From Aureobasidium sp. EXF-3400 (lineage: Eukaryota > Ascomycota > Dothideomycetes > Dothideales > Saccotheciaceae): a DNA stretch of 64,000 nucleotides. Where the stretch lies: positions 186,001-250,000 of the forward strand of contig SWBL01000011.1 of the NCBI GenBank assembly GCA_024195585.1. The letters run 5' to 3'. Below, in pieces: positions 32,501-44,200 of this stretch. Under the pieces are notes generated by a model. That model was not told the DNA's origin. It saw nothing but the letters and a program-made list of their open reading frames with translations, and searched no databases. Numbering within the stretch: the first letter of the stretch is position 1; the number at the start of each line of letters is the position of its first letter. A program made the position numbers and the translations under genes.

Positions 32501-32881
32501 TCACCTACAAAGCCCGTCCTCAGTCTCTTAACCACACTTCCCGAAGCAACAAGAAACCGCCTTTCCGTATGGGACGATGGAGAAGGCTATTGGGCAGACC
32601 AAGAACGTCGAGTCACCGAAGCCGTAACTTCCAGTCCTGTAGATACACCCACCAATGCGTTGGACAGACTGTTAGGTTGGGAAGCAAAAGAGGAAACCGA
32701 TGCAAAATACAGTCCTCGTATTTTGGATTCGCTGGAGGAAGAGTCGGGAAAGGAGGGATTGCAAGTCTTGCGCGAAGGAGAGGAAACAACGACTTGGGAC
32801 AGGAGAAAGAGCAAAGCGATGGAAACGCCAAAGAGTGTGAGGAGTTTGTACGATCAACAGGGGTTTTACAGGAGTCCGTAA
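29585..32881 (+). CDS. Large Ser/Pro-rich single-pass membrane protein, function unknown
   Basis: Single exon of 1098 residues from ATG 29585 (an ATG at 29549 would add 12). Residues about 5-28 form one hydrophobic helix (VVGIGAGVGALFLCAACFVVF). A basic stop-transfer segment, IYKRKREHNREIAEIEQG, comes next. With no signal peptide and only about four residues before the helix, the short N-terminus probably faces outwards and the remaining 1070 residues lie in the cytoplasm. This tail is almost wholly low complexity: Ser, Pro, Arg and Thr-rich, with many potential SP/TP phosphosites and an Arg/Ser stretch (RRHDRRSSSISPRRRSGS). Short conserved-looking islands include GPRAQPPKDIRKSIMALRRM and the C-terminal SVRSLYDQQGFYRSP. 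I recognise no domain; a cortical scaffold is conceivable. Confidence 0.75.
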   Translation: MSSSAVVGIGAGVGALFLCAACFVVFQIYKRKREHNREIAEIEQGFPPARPVEVAQLQQGNGACQLPFMPTYVPCGGWGALASTETINHVPPFAQVNNRTHPAFVFPEEQARPGWSFPGRRPRIGVMPSDARRLQALSAIIESPRGGTPKANSRNSPAATKGGAVREQEVSASVEQLIPKPEVAATDLPQIPPRSASRPIQLSDVPPPKPLAREPSCRPRAARSKSLGTVSDPNKPNSTNTFASAPGPAPTGPLPPLPPLPRNISRQSDYNPANRHSALVIPSAKHNDSTSTSLNSSPERNWERIVSHENINPIPRFKSIQKPSTPDDIAAEAGAELSSNGGSSRPASYIGHRRSLVCLSITSTGSNRNSVSSIASTLEKQSNRLSIPQILNADRISISRVSSSGSLSSGTGGVTMVSTPRRHTGSSRVSATGSPSEKPKPNILRAVSGNAGSPQRPMKSALRDSSAEAMSKWEKSVIGPKHSILKGSPSARKGHRRQNCVRLSTLAPTVLGPEARSRSTSPSMDGIREESPDRTLGPVADRHLNGDVTLRPRTTMDPLRLRASLTPSSPTLSMVAYQHEPLPWHSEVNSRRASYVSPGEKSAQSREASLFSIPSLPELSHVGQDEEVRPGPETPAIEFTRPSTEWSEHERSPPFGLHVTPSNSKRSVYNPTSSPPLPSWSKYDPSWPTLITNPPASGQEYDPNRPISVYSSDEEDSSSPKFPFAIKDEPTSTTHSPPSFLADYDNEKENGALISPQSEKEIESPYARAVALTERIRSPFESMPILRPHALFMEDLDPSLPSPPASPNSSICKTPPLLCRTVSNTSDTLPSAKLPNPTSSTRRHDRRSSSISPRRRSGSSSPHRRSGGIEKYSSRAKRITGPRAQPPKDIRKSIMALRRMNSSLQVSEDELSKGSHRYLHLGREASLELPFDFGFSSEVSDNEEEDDPPKDILLKQEDQEEEKSRECHYITYSPTKPVLSLLTTLPEATRNRLSVWDDGEGYWADQERRVTEAVTSSPVDTPTNALDRLLGWEAKEETDAKYSPRILDSLEEESGKEGLQVLREGEETTTWDRRKSKAMETPKSVRSLYDQQGFYRSP

Positions 32882-34256
32882 GGACGAGACAGAAAGAGGG
32901 AAGAATTGCTTCTTGGAATGTTGAGCAGGATGTAAGTGAGATCATTTGGATGGTCGTGCGTAGTGTAATTGGACTTTGACGATCGGGTCTTTGTCTTTTT
33001 TCGCTGAGGGTGTCGATGATTATGGAAGGATGTGGATGATTGGTCAAATGTTATGTTATTTAGCATCTACAAGTTTATCTTAGCTTAATTGTGTAATGTA
33101 TCCTTTGGTTCGTAGAAAGACTGCATACTATGACAACTCTGTGCAAGTTTTTGGTCTCTGGTCGGGTTTCCTTGGGAAAAATATCTGTTCTTGTTTAGGA
33201 AAAATGATGGTATTGGTTTAGCTAATAGCTTATGTTGCCCTCGAGCTCGATAGCAACACCCCTCTCCATTCTTCACGGATCTAGCATAAGCTTTTGCTGA
33301 AGGCAACGGTTGCACTCTTTTGTTGCAGACGTCAAGGGCTTGTTGCCTTCCAAACATGCAGTACATTCACCTTCATCCATTGTTTTAGGTGACCTTTTTT
33401 TTTATCTTCGTTTTTTATCGCTAAGATAGGAGATCTTGAATTTATGTCCCATTCTTTGTTCTGTTTTGTCCAATGTTGATTCCATTCTCCAGAGACCATG
33501 CTGTTTGCCATGGGTTGAAGTGATCTTTCTAAACCTCACTCACTTGAAACCAAATTCTTCACATCAAGAGTCACACATACAACTTCATGCGCTAAAAAAT
33601 TGCTGAGCCTAGCTAGAATATCTTAATTGACCTATACAGATGATAAAACATCTGATTACGTTCGTTGTGGCTATGTGATAGAGACATCGATGCCCAGATG
33701 GCTTGTCAGCGGTACGACCCTGCCCGTCGGCCATTTTTCCATTTCCCAGAAATGGATCGTCGCTGGAAAGTGGGCAGTGTTTCAAACGCTTCTCCTACAA
33801 TGACGCCTACAATTAAGACATACGTTGACTGCGACAAAGAGGAACAAGATGATTGAATGAAGAATTCTGGTTATGAATTAAGTCTGATACTAAAAGTACT
33901 AGCTAACTGCTAGCCGTGATGACTCGTAAGAGAAGCGACAGCATCGAGTATGATAAAGAAAGAACAGAAAACAAAAAACAAAAAGGGGTATCCATAAAAT
34001 CATGTCACAATCGATGGCGTTCGTGTGAGCATCTCACTCAGCCCCAGAGCACCGGGGCTACTCCATTCACCACCGCTCCCTCATTCACCAGTGCCCCACT
34101 CATCACAACTTCCCCATTCACCAGAGGTCTCTCATCTGGACCAGGTGATAGGCGCGCAGGAGCATACCCGATAGGAATCTGCTGCTGTTCAGGGTGCACT
34201 GGGTTCTGCTGCAGTGGATGCATTCCGTTCTGCCGCGGTGATGGCTCTCGGACATT
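32882..34256. other. Convergent 3' region, 1.4 kb
   Basis: AT-rich, with T-runs near 33390-33415. Directly after the stomatin stop, the minus frame 34223-34038 is open for 61 codons, with a Gln/Pro-rich start and a Val/Asn/Gly-rich end. It may be 3' UTR. No gene was recognised. Confidence 0.45.
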
Positions 34257-35383
34257 CTACATGTTCTCCACAACGCGGCTGTTGATCGCATTCTGGAAAC
34301 CCTCAGTGCCGGCGCCAAAGTCGTTGTTGACATGCTGTCCGATTTGTTGGTACGAAGAAGGTCCCTCGCCAACGGCATCGGCCATCTGCATCTGGTGTTG
34401 GACGGTCTGGTTGGGAGCAGGCAAGAAGATGACCTTGCTGTTTGCCGACTTGGCCATCTGTTGCATGGCCTCGAGGTATCTGATTTGCATAGCTGGTGCA
34501 GATGACAAGATATCGGCAGCCTGGCGCATGAGTTTGGCCGACTCGACTTCGGCTCTGGCGGCGATGACCTTGGCCTCACCGGTACGCTTGCTCTGAGCGG
34601 CCATGGATAGCGATTCTTGCAACTCCTGACTGAAGATGATGTCCTTGATGAGCATGGACTCGACCTCGACACCCCAGCCGGAGGCAGTGTCCTCGATGAT
34701 CTCACGAATGCTCTGGGCGATTTCCTCGCGGCGCTCAATGACATCCTGTAGGACGCGAGCACCGATAACGTGGCGGAGTGTGGTCTGGGTACGCTCGATC
34801 AGAGCCTGGCGAATGTTGGCGATGCCGAAGGCAGCCTTGTGAGGTGAGGTGACGCGGTAGTAGAGAACGGAGGTAAGATGAAGGTTGACATTGTCCTTGG
34901 TCATACAGATTTGCTGAGGAACCTCTGCGCGCGTGTCAGTATATGGTTGTGAGGCTTGTGGGGAGATCAAAGGCATTACATACCAACAATCTGAATCTTG
35001 ACATCGATCTGGATCAATTGCTCAGAAAGAGGGTTGATCTTGACGAGACCGGGGTCGACGGCACGAGCGAAACGACCGAATTTGGTGACCAAGCCAACAT
35101 TACCCTGATTGACAGGCTTGTATGGGTTGGGACAAACGATGCAGCAAGGAATAGCTCCGAGGTTACCAACGACGGAACCTAGAGCATTGATCATGCCGCC
35201 ATACCAACCGTGCTGAGAAGCATCTTCAGTATCGGGCTTGATGACAGAGGCGTAAGAAGGCTGAAGATCCTCGCGGCGAGGAGGCTGCACCTTGACCAGA
35301 GGGTCGTGATCGCTGTTGCTACCACGGACAGGCGACTTGCCCAGGTCAGAGTTCTGGTGGCGGATATGCTCGTCGGTGTTCAT
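34257..35383 (-). CDS. Stomatin-family SPFH/band 7 protein
   Basis: Two exons, 35383-34984 and 34924-34257, phase 1, intron of 59 nt; 355 residues. A hydrophilic N-terminus precedes a short hydrophobic hairpin with a Cys cluster (GAIPCCIVCPNPYKPV, about residues 75-90), a probable palmitoylation and membrane-insertion site. The SPFH domain follows: VNQGNVGLVTKFGRF, VDPGLVKINPLSEQL, then VNLHLTSVLYYRV and AFGIANIRQALIERTQTTLR. After it come the coiled-coil-prone helix (AKVIAARAEVESAKLMRQAAD) and the conserved stomatin tail, ILSSAPAMQIRYLEAM. Stomatins oligomerise on the inner leaflet and organise membrane microdomains; fungal relatives mark hyphal tips or sites of polarity. The junction reads QIQIV|EVPQQICMTKDNV. 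Confidence 0.92.
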
Positions 35384-36516
35384 TGTAAAGATAGTAATTT
35401 AATGATTGGTTGATGGTCAGTGGCGAACAGGCGAAACAATGAATTGAATTGTTGCTGTCTTGGATGGAATGTGATGGTCGACTGTAACAAGCTTAGCTGT
35501 AGATAGGTGATTTGAATGAGGGAGCTACAACAGAGTGTGCGACCCGAGCTCGTCTTATATATGTGTCACATCTCGTCTGCTTCCTGACAAGGCAGGCAGG
35601 CAGGCACACCAGCAACAATCGCTTGAGCCACGCCACCTCTGGTCTCTTGGTGTTGATCCTAGACAGCTCGTGAACCAAACAAAACCGCCTCGAAGGAGCA
35701 GTTCCCCGCAGACCCTAGTCTTGACTATGCACAGCCTGGGGCTAGTCATTACTACTTCCGCTCTAGTTTCGGGCTATGTCGTATGCCGAGATTGCCGAGT
35801 GCTATCCAACCAAGACGTTCGCATCTCGAGAATCTTGCCCATCTCTGCCCATCTCCATCCTTTCACCAATGATATCTAAATAACGCAAAGCTTTCTTAGT
35901 GCCAAAGTGGGCGCAGTCATCTCGAAGGATTGTTCCATGACCTTTAATCTCGTGCAGCTTTGTTGGTGGAAGCATACCGTATATTCAATCGAAACTCGAT
36001 CTGTTCGCAAGAGAGAAGAGCTGTTCTTGACAAGAAATCCACCGGCAAAATCGGGCCATCTCGGCCTACAACCAAGACGCTTGACTCTAACATCTACTGC
36101 ATCGCGGTCTGAGCGCATGAATCCTACAACGAAACTAAGTCTGTCTTCTTGATCACTTGACAAAATGCATGCAGTGCCATGTCATACGCTTCTTCCATTC
36201 CGTCTTCTATGCACAGAAGCCTTGGCACAGGTGCGATAGAAGGATCATTGTTCTGTGCCGACTTATCCTCTAGCGACTTGGGTACTTCCTGTTCGAGAAT
36301 CATGGACGTTTGATGTCTTTCTAGTAAAGATGTGCTATCTGATGATGTTCGTGTTGCTATGTTTGGGTGCAGCTTTTGCTTCCTCTTGTTGTGGAGAAGC
36401 TTGATCCTCAGGATCAGGCGCCCATGACTCAAACTCAATTGACCCCGTCAATTATTTCCGTGGACGGTCGATCTTCCTACCACCAACAAGCACGACTAAG
36501 CCTCCATACCGGTCGT
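35384..36516. other. Intergenic between minus-strand genes, 1.1 kb
   Basis: The promoter of the stomatin gene and the 3' flank of the ABC-class ATPase gene. Two minus-strand frames, 36438-36124 and 36163-35876, are open for 104 and 95 codons but show no motif. A GCAG-type repeat (GGCAGGCAGGCAGGCA) lies at about 35591-35606. Confidence 0.4.
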
Positions 36517-38823
36517 TCAAACGTCAATGCGTGCCTTCTTCTTTGGTCCTTCTCCCGTCTGAGCCTCCGCCCTTGCTGCTAGTGACTCCAAGCCTCGAAC
36601 ACGGTTAACAGCTGCGCCTAGCTCGAAGCGACGGACTGCGACAAGATCTCCTCCAGGCAGCTTCTCTGGAATTGCTTTCTCCAAGGCAACCTCAGCCTCA
36701 ATGCCTGCCAAGGCCGATTTCAGATAGACACTGCCACCATGTTAGCTAACTCCTTTGCCCATAATGAGCTCATCTACTCACCCTTCAGAGTCCTCCGCAG
36801 CAGCGAGGGTACGGATTAAGTGAGCAATCGTTCGTGTCTGACCCACATCTACCAATTGCTCGACACCTGATACGTCAATACCTGCTTCGCTCTGTGACGG
36901 GTCTTGCATCGCTCGATCAGCATAGATGGTAATGAAGTCTTTCCTCTTGGCATAAGGAGTCTTGTCATGGAGAATCGCTGCCGGGAAGCCGACAATTTTA
37001 TCGGACAAGTTGCCGTACTTCTTGTCTTGCATAACCTTTCTGGGCGCTTGTTTGATCAGTTGTTGTGCTTCCTCAGTGAGCATGCGCGGGGCATACGAGT
37101 CCATTCCGATGACATTGTCTGCGACATCAAGCCAGTCACCGAGTCCTCCGACTACGATGATCGTGCTGACACCATGTTGATCGTATAAAGCGCGCACCTT
37201 GGAGACAAGAGGCGTAATCGGCTCATTCTTGACGAGCATTTGCATACGCTCATCTCTGACAAGGAGATTGGTAGCAGATGTGTCTTCATCAACCATAATG
37301 ACCTGTGCTCCCAATTCGAGAGCTTCTGAGATGTTAGCTGCCATTGAAGTCGAACCGCTGGCATCGTCGGTTGTGAATGCATCTGTGTCTCTTTTTCCTG
37401 GCAGATTCTTAATGAAAGCACTGATGTTGGTCCCTGTGACACTGCGACCGTCTTCTGCACGGACTTTGACCGCAGCAGGATTGGTGACTACTAACTCGCG
37501 ACCATCGCCAGGGACGTAGTTGTAAATACCAAACTGGATAGCCTCCAGGAGAGTCGACTTGCCGTGATAGCCGCCGCCGGTGAGTAGAGTCACTCCTTTG
37601 GATATGCCCATTCCATGTACTTTGTGGCCGTGCTTACGTTTCAAAGAAACTTCAAGTTTAGGCGGCGATTCAAACGGCACGACGTGCTTACCGATCATAC
37701 TGCGGTTGGATGCCCCACTAGCTCTTGGGAGTATTGACCCATTTCCGACAAAAGCGACCAAGCCCTTGGCTTCGAGTTGAGACCGCATGTACGCTTGGTC
37801 CTCCACGCAATGAATGTGAGCCTCAAGCTCATCGGCCACATGAGATGTGTAAAGCATGGTTTTCTTGACGAGCTCTGGGAGGTTGACACACAGGATTGTT
37901 CTGGCTTCCCTGCCCAGAATGGTACGGCCACGAGCAGGTAAGGAGACTGTAAAACGCATCTCGAGGCTCTTGTTTTCGCCGGACACGATAAGAGCACTGG
38001 TACGAGGCAAAACTTCCTGGGCCGGAGTGTTGATGGTGAAAGCTCCACCTTTAGGGCCCAACCAGCCGGAGTTTCCAGAACCTACGGACTGGTCCATATG
38101 TTTAGTGCGGATGAAAGCAGCAGCAGTCCTGGAGAGGTAATCGGCCAAAGCGATCTGACGAACGTCGGATGCCACATATTCGTCCGGAAAGCCAGTGGTT
38201 TTCTGAACCTGATTAGACAATGATGATTCTTGAAGCAGCGGCTTGTTTGATATCACAGCCAAGCATCGAGTAGCGACCGGAACTTACCCAATCCATAGAT
38301 ACGCTGATTCTCGAAGGTGACGCATATGCATCTGCTTGGACGTGGTTTATTGATAGCGTAAAGTCCGGCGAGCTGTGTCGGAAACGTGCATTCTGTAGAC
38401 GTTTGTACGAACCTGAACCAAGATGAGAGAAAGCGCAGACAGAAGAAAGAGTCTGGACGACCAACCGTACTGCTGTCCATCAATTGAGTCTAAGGTTCGC
38501 GATAATTGTGCCCAGGTAGAGGTACTTGTAGAGATGGATTGATGGGAAAGCGACTGGTGAGATGCATCTCCAGCATTGTGACCTCCACGGCCTCCTCCGC
38601 CAGCATACTTGGCCTTGAAGTAAGCGCCCCTTCCTCTTCCTGAAGCACAAACATGTCAGTGGATGCTGTTGGAGCAAGACTGACTTGTGCAATGATGTTG
38701 ATAGCCGAGCTGTTGGAGCCTGGACCCTCGTGGGAACCCTGCCACAGAATCTAAGGGGTGCTGGGCTGTATTGCGCAACACGGACGCGATCGTGCATGAG
38801 AGGGGATGTACATTACCGGACAT
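36517..38823 (-). CDS. ABC-class ATPase, MRB1590-like
   Basis: Six exons: 38823-38817, 38750-38685, 38639-38466, 38412-38288, 38208-36782 and 36730-36517, about 670 residues. The exon 2 start is uncertain; 38738 also keeps the frame. The N-terminus is a Gly/Arg-rich region (RGRGAYFKAKYAGGGG). Exons 3-4 give the family hallmark, IDGQQYGSYKRLQNARF, with FTLSINHVQADAYASPSR next. The ATPase core has Walker A GGGYHGKST, Walker B QVIMVDEDTSATN and the signature-like stretch TTDDASGSTSMAANI. The C-terminal domain contains GGLGDWLDVADNVIGMDSYAPR. Members of this predicted ABC-class ATPase family lack membrane segments; the trypanosome relative MRB1590 works in RNA editing complexes, so an RNA-related role is plausible, helped by the RGG-like start. 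It shares a short promoter with the SSXT gene. Confidence 0.88.
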
Positions 38824-39095
38824 GATGCAGCAAATCGGCCAGTGTGATGGCCAGACAGTGACAGTCTTATCAGTCGCGTGAAGGGAGTGGTCAGATGAGA
38901 AAGCAAAAAAGACGGCAGCGGTGGGAAGGTCGCGGTTGCCCCACAAATCAAGGTGAGCGATTCCCCTGGTTCGTCTGGATTTGAGGCTTTGTCGATTCGT
39001 TTTTGCATAGCGCCACGGGCCCCAAAGTGCTTGTTGACATCTGCTAGTGGATCATAATTATCGTTTAGTACGAATTCCGGATACCGAGGGTGATC
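38824..39095. promoter_or_regulatory. Short bidirectional promoter
   Basis: Only 272 bases separate the divergent start codons of the ABC-class ATPase (38823, minus) and the SSXT-domain gene (39096, plus), so regulatory DNA is probably shared. No single element could be assigned with confidence. Confidence 0.5.
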
Positions 39096-39963
39096 ATGTC
39101 GTTATCCACCATGGATACCTCGTTTGGCCAATCCTTCTCTCCATACACCAACAACCAGTCTCTTCCTCTACAGCAGCCACCCTTTCCCGTCCAGGCCCAG
39201 CCGGGGCCTAGCTTTGCCCATAATGTCCCGCAGCAACAGCAATATCAGCAGCTGTCCGGCGGTAAGTCGTCGGAAAGATGGCAGTGTGGTTGCGCATGTG
39301 CTGACATGGTCGGCTTCGATCAGCCTACGCGGCGCCCTATTCGCAGTCCATGTCGCCTTCAGCCGTAATGCCTATGGCAGCCTCTCCTTCGAACCGTGTT
39401 CCACCATATGCTGCTTCTGCAGTCACACAGAGCTCGCCTCAGCAATCGCCCATGGCTGCCCCGCAATCACGACCAATCCATTCCCCATCTGCCGGCGCAT
39501 CCCCGGTGAAGATGTTGCAAGAGAAGGAAAGGATATCACTGCTACTGGAGATCAATCTTGAATTGCTACAGGAAATGCACAGGTTGCAGGCACAGGGCAA
39601 GGGCGGCGCAACCAGCCCGCAGGCAGCAGCTCATCTCAAGAAAGAGGGCCTGCCGGATGCCCTTGCGTCTGATGAGTACACTCAGTCAGTTCTGCAGCAT
39701 TCCACCTCTGACTCTCAGTACTGATGTGTGTGATTTGCAGGATCAACCTCAGACTACATTCGAACTTGGGTTATGTTTGTAGTCATACGGACAACCAATC
39801 CAGACCTGGAGCCATGCCACATGTTACCGCACCTCCCAATATGCCCCAGCTAGAGCCTAAGTACAGCAAGTTGAGGGCTCTGTTCGGTAGGGATGGCCAG
39901 CGACGGTCAATGTCGAATGGTGCAACAAATGCACCAACGCCTATCCAAGGCTTTACCAATTGA
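39096..39963 (+). CDS. SSXT (SS18-like) domain protein
   Basis: Three exons, 39096-39261, 39324-39684 and 39741-39963; introns of 62 and 56 nt; 249 residues. The N-terminal 100 residues are Gln, Pro and Ser-rich. The conserved SSXT core starts at KMLQEKERISLLLEINLELL and runs through QEMHRLQAQGKG, then YTQINLRLHSNLGYVCSHTD, which is completed only by the second splice. SS18-type proteins are transcriptional coactivators bound to SWI/SNF remodellers in animals. The fungal homologue is expected in the nucleus in a similar complex, although this is inferred. The C-terminus is short and basic (YSKLRALFGRDGQRRS). Confidence 0.85.
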
Positions 39964-41298
39964 TGAGCCATGACGAGCTGTACGATATTTCATTTCGGCA
40001 GAGGAGACAATCATCGAGATGTCGATGTTGTATACTTCATTAATCGCCTTGGTTGCAGGGTTCTTGTGGCGTTCGGATGTTGTTTTTATGGTTACGGCAG
40101 TTTTCGAGACATGTACCTATATGATATTCTGATATCTCTTAGTCGGATCCAGTCGAGCGGAGAATAATACTGCCGTGATATGCTTGATGATCAACGACAC
40201 TGCCGGATGAATGATGCGAGTGAGGACACAGATTGTGCGACGTTTAGTAAGTTTGCTTTTTCCACCAACGGTGCGTATACTAGTTTCCATGTTCAGTGCA
40301 AAAGAAGAACAGTTTGAGCCGGGTTGCTGTGAGAAATTTAAAGGGTCGAAAGATGTGGGTACTGCGGATAAGCACTTTGCAGGTCAAGACGAGACGAGAC
40401 GGCTTAACGTGCAATGCAAGAAGTGTTCATTCCAACGGAGTCCATGAGACCGTTGCAGGAGAGACCCACGAGCCAGACTACAGGGTCAGTCTACGCATAA
40501 CGTAGTTTGTAGGCAGAAAGATGGAGGCGGCGCAACAGCAGAGAGCGTGGGGAAACCAGAGTATCAGCTTCTGCTTCTGCTTCTGCTTCTGCTTCTGCTG
40601 GTACTGCTGGACCAGTTTCATAGAGTCTTTGTTGGCTACATGTTGTGATGAGTGATCAAACGTCGTGGTGGATGTTTCGGCGACTGTCGCGGACTCGGTC
40701 GTGCACGGGTCTGACGGGAATTCCTTTTCGAGCCGAGCCTTTTGGCTGGACTTTGGATCGCCCCGCCCTTAGCGACGCCAAAAGCGATGGAGCAGTTGCG
40801 CCAGCATCAAGCCTTCGTTGTTAGCAGCCGTCGATACATCCCATCATCGACCATGCCCGCACAGCACGCCGCCTCCAACAATCCTTCTCTCTCCTAGTCT
40901 CATCTGCGCATCCCTCGACGCTCCAAAACACTGCCGCACTCGGCCATGTCCCCCGTGACGCAATTGACACCTTTCCCATGCCAAAGACCTGTCCACCACC
41001 TGTGAAAGCGACTCTGTCCAACCTGGCCCATCGTCGCCGCATCAACCCAACTCCACTCCCGACACTCCCGCCCATTTGTCAACTTCACCCTCGTCCGACT
41101 GAACTATCCAGTCCAGCTGTAGATTAACACCACCAAGGCAGAGTGTCTGGCCGTCGAGTCCGAGTCCGACTTCGAGGACAGGACCGGCCAAGGAACATCC
41201 ATTGCCCTCTGATGGCATGAAGCCCTGCGCTCACAAGACTTCTCTTTCTAGCACCCTGTCGCGAATCCAGTCCTGCCCTGTAACAAGCGACAGCAACA
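39964..41298. other. Upstream region of the adenylate cyclase gene, 1.3 kb
   Basis: It holds the 3' flank of the SSXT gene, a hexanucleotide microsatellite (40567-40599) and a long pyrimidine-rich 5' region for adenylate cyclase. Short upstream ATGs (for example 40854) could act as uORFs. No gene was recognised. Confidence 0.5.
40567..40599. repeat. Hexanucleotide microsatellite (GCTTCT)n
   Basis: About five and a half perfect tandem copies of a six-base unit in the region upstream of adenylate cyclase. Confidence 0.9.
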
Positions 41299-44200
41299 AT
41301 GGCCGAAACCACCCCCAAAAAGTCAAAGCCCGAGCGACTGGCTCGGTATGTCGATCCGTATGCTCCAGCCTGAGGCCCATGAGCTGACGCTTTCCTTGAT
41401 AGTGAACCTGATGTAGACGTATCACCTAGCACTATCGTCAATCCCACATACAATCGCGCTCCTGCACTAGCATGGGACACGCCCGACTTTGGTGACCACC
41501 GCAAGGAATTGTCGTGTCTCGAATCCAGCGGCACTGTACCCTCCATCTCGCGCCAGCAACCACATGACTTCACACCACCGCCTTATGGCCGCCACAACCG
41601 CCCTTCGCATCTCTCGTCGAACCTTTTCAGCAATTCTTTCTACAACTCGTCCAGCGATGATCTTCCTCAGATGTCGCCGGGTTTCATCCCACAGAACGGC
41701 AACAATCTATCGCTTGAATGGCATGGTGAAGACAGAAGGCCATCTGTGGCTAGTACGACGACAATGTCCTCGACTGGCTCATCAAAACGAAGTATCACTG
41801 GCAAGTTCCACAAGAAGTTGCAAGGCTTCTTCGGAGACGAGTTCGACCCAAATGCGCCGCCGCCCAAAGATGTGCCCGAGCAGTCAGACAAAAGAGGTCG
41901 CAATCCATCTAACGCCACACAAGTCACTGCGACCACTCGTCCTGGTAGTCCGTCGGCATCGCGTCCACGTACTCCAAATACCAGCAGTGAAGTGACTCCA
42001 TGGGACTTTGAACCCGCTCCAGCAAACGTGAGTCTTGTTGTTTTGCAATCCTTTTTCCTTATTTAATTGACTGATGTTGATCCCGACAGTTCCATACGCA
42101 ACCCACGCAACAATCAATCGCTCCTTCCATACAGCAACATCAGCAACAGACGCGGAAAGACAAGGGGTCTGTCTCAGGTCGTCACCATCGCCTTCACCTT
42201 CCTGGCCACAGACACAAGACCAGTCTCGACGACATTGACGATAGTGCTTCCGTCGTGAGTAGTCGTGCTGGCACTATCCGCAAGGATTCGACACTCCCCA
42301 CAAACCTCAATGGCGCACGCCCACGCGCCACGAGCCCCTCGCCTAGTATGAAAAGTATGATGAGCGCCCAACAAAGCCAGGCTAGCGATACCCAAGGTCA
42401 ACGTTCGCCTGGAGCATACAGCGCCAAACGCTCTCTATTTGATCGAGTTACTGGCCGCAAGAAGCATGACAAGACCGCAGAATCCACCTTGAAGAACTTA
42501 CCTGCATCAACTGGATCGCTCTCTCAGACACCAACCGCCCCAGTCGGAAAGAAAAAGGGCCCTACAGGACCGGATGGCAAGCCAATGGCGTTGGGTTTGA
42601 CAAAGAAAGAGCACACGAGAATTCCCTTCAAAGGACCAAGGCGCGCAGAGCCAAGTGCTGAGTTCAATAAGAAGGATCCCAATGCTCCGAGACCCGAAGC
42701 CATTCGCAACGCGTCCGCTTTGTGGCATCTTGACACTGATATGAGTCAGATGGAGGGCATTGTCAACCGTAGTCAGCCAATGACACCACCCGTTACTAGC
42801 GAGATATTCACTGGCTTCCCTGGCATGGAACCTTCGAAGCTTGCCGAAGACGACAATGGAACCTGGGAGGTGCCTGACAGTTGGGCAGTCAAAAGAGTAC
42901 CCGATCAGAATGTTGCTGCGCTCCGCGAAGTCGACGATGAGGGCCAGGTTCCTCGAGATGAGGATCCGGGATCCATGTACTTCATGCGAATCTTCAGAGC
43001 AGATAGTACGTTTGCTGTCATCTCGGCTGGCCTGAACACAACTGCGAGCGAACTTATCCAAATGATGGCTAAGAAAACATTTCTACAAGACGAGCTCGAC
43101 ACGTATCAGATTGTCATGCGAAAGACTGGCTCGAGTCGTATACTAGCTGGTGGCGAGCGGCCGTTGGCGATACAGAAGCACATGCTCGAGATGGCTGGCT
43201 ACAATGACAAGGACAGACCAGAAGACCTAGGTCGTGAAGACCATGGCTACTTGGTGCGTTTCACGTTCTTGCCCGGAAAGCTGAGTGGATACTCGAGCTT
43301 AGATCGCGATCCTGGATTCAAGGGCATGCAGAAATTCAACCACATCGATCTCGCAGGTCGCGATCTGGTTACTATCCCTATCGCGCTATACCAAAAGGCC
43401 ACGGAGATCATCACATTGAATTTATCCAGGAACCTGTCTCTTGACATCCCCAAGGATTTCATTCAAAGCTGCACCAACCTTCGCGAGATCAAGTATACTA
43501 GCAACGAAGCATGGAAATTGCCTGCAAGCATTTGTCTGGCATCGAGACTGACTATGCTTGATGTTTCGAACAACAGGCTTGAGCAGATGCAGCATGCAGA
43601 CTTGCACAAGTTGCACAATCTTGTCAGTCTCAAACTCTCCAACAACAAGCTGACTAGCCTTCCTGCCTACTTTGGCTGCTATCAAGCTCTCCGCAGTCTA
43701 AATTTGGCATCCAACAATCTTGATACTTTCCCCGACTTCCTTTGTGAGCTTAGAACTGTTGTCGACTTGGACATCAGTTTCAATGGCATTTCAGCGTTGC
43801 CAAAAGTTGGCAAGCTTGTCAATCTGGAACGCCTGTTCGCTACGAACAACAAGCTGTCTGGCGCATTTCCCGAGACCTTCAAACAACTTGTCAAACTTAC
43901 GCAGATTGATATCCGTTTCAATGCGCTTGACAACATTGATGTCATGGCCGAACTGCCTCAGTTGGAGCACCTTCTGGTCGGACACAACTCGATTGCCGCA
44001 TACGAAGCTTCCTTCCATCGCATCAAGGTTCTCTCTATGGACCACAATCCCGTCACCCGCTTCGGCCTCACTACTCCTGTTCCCACTCTCTCAGTGCTCA
44101 ACCTTGCTTCGGCAAAACTAACACAGCTGCCCGATGAGCTGTTCGCAAGGATATCGAATATCTCCAAGCTAGTGCTGGACAAGAATCACTTCACAGCTCT

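Noticed and set aside
32482..32979. 165-codon plus-strand frame overlapping the 3' end of the large membrane protein
   Set aside because: Alternative frame of a longer, continuous coding sequence; no motif.
34038..34223. Extra C-terminal exon for the stomatin gene
   Set aside because: Would need a weak GTTGTG donor and would remove the normal stomatin C-terminus; more likely 3' UTR.
42507..43061. 184-codon minus-strand frame inside adenylate cyclase
   Set aside because: Antisense shadow of a strongly supported exon.
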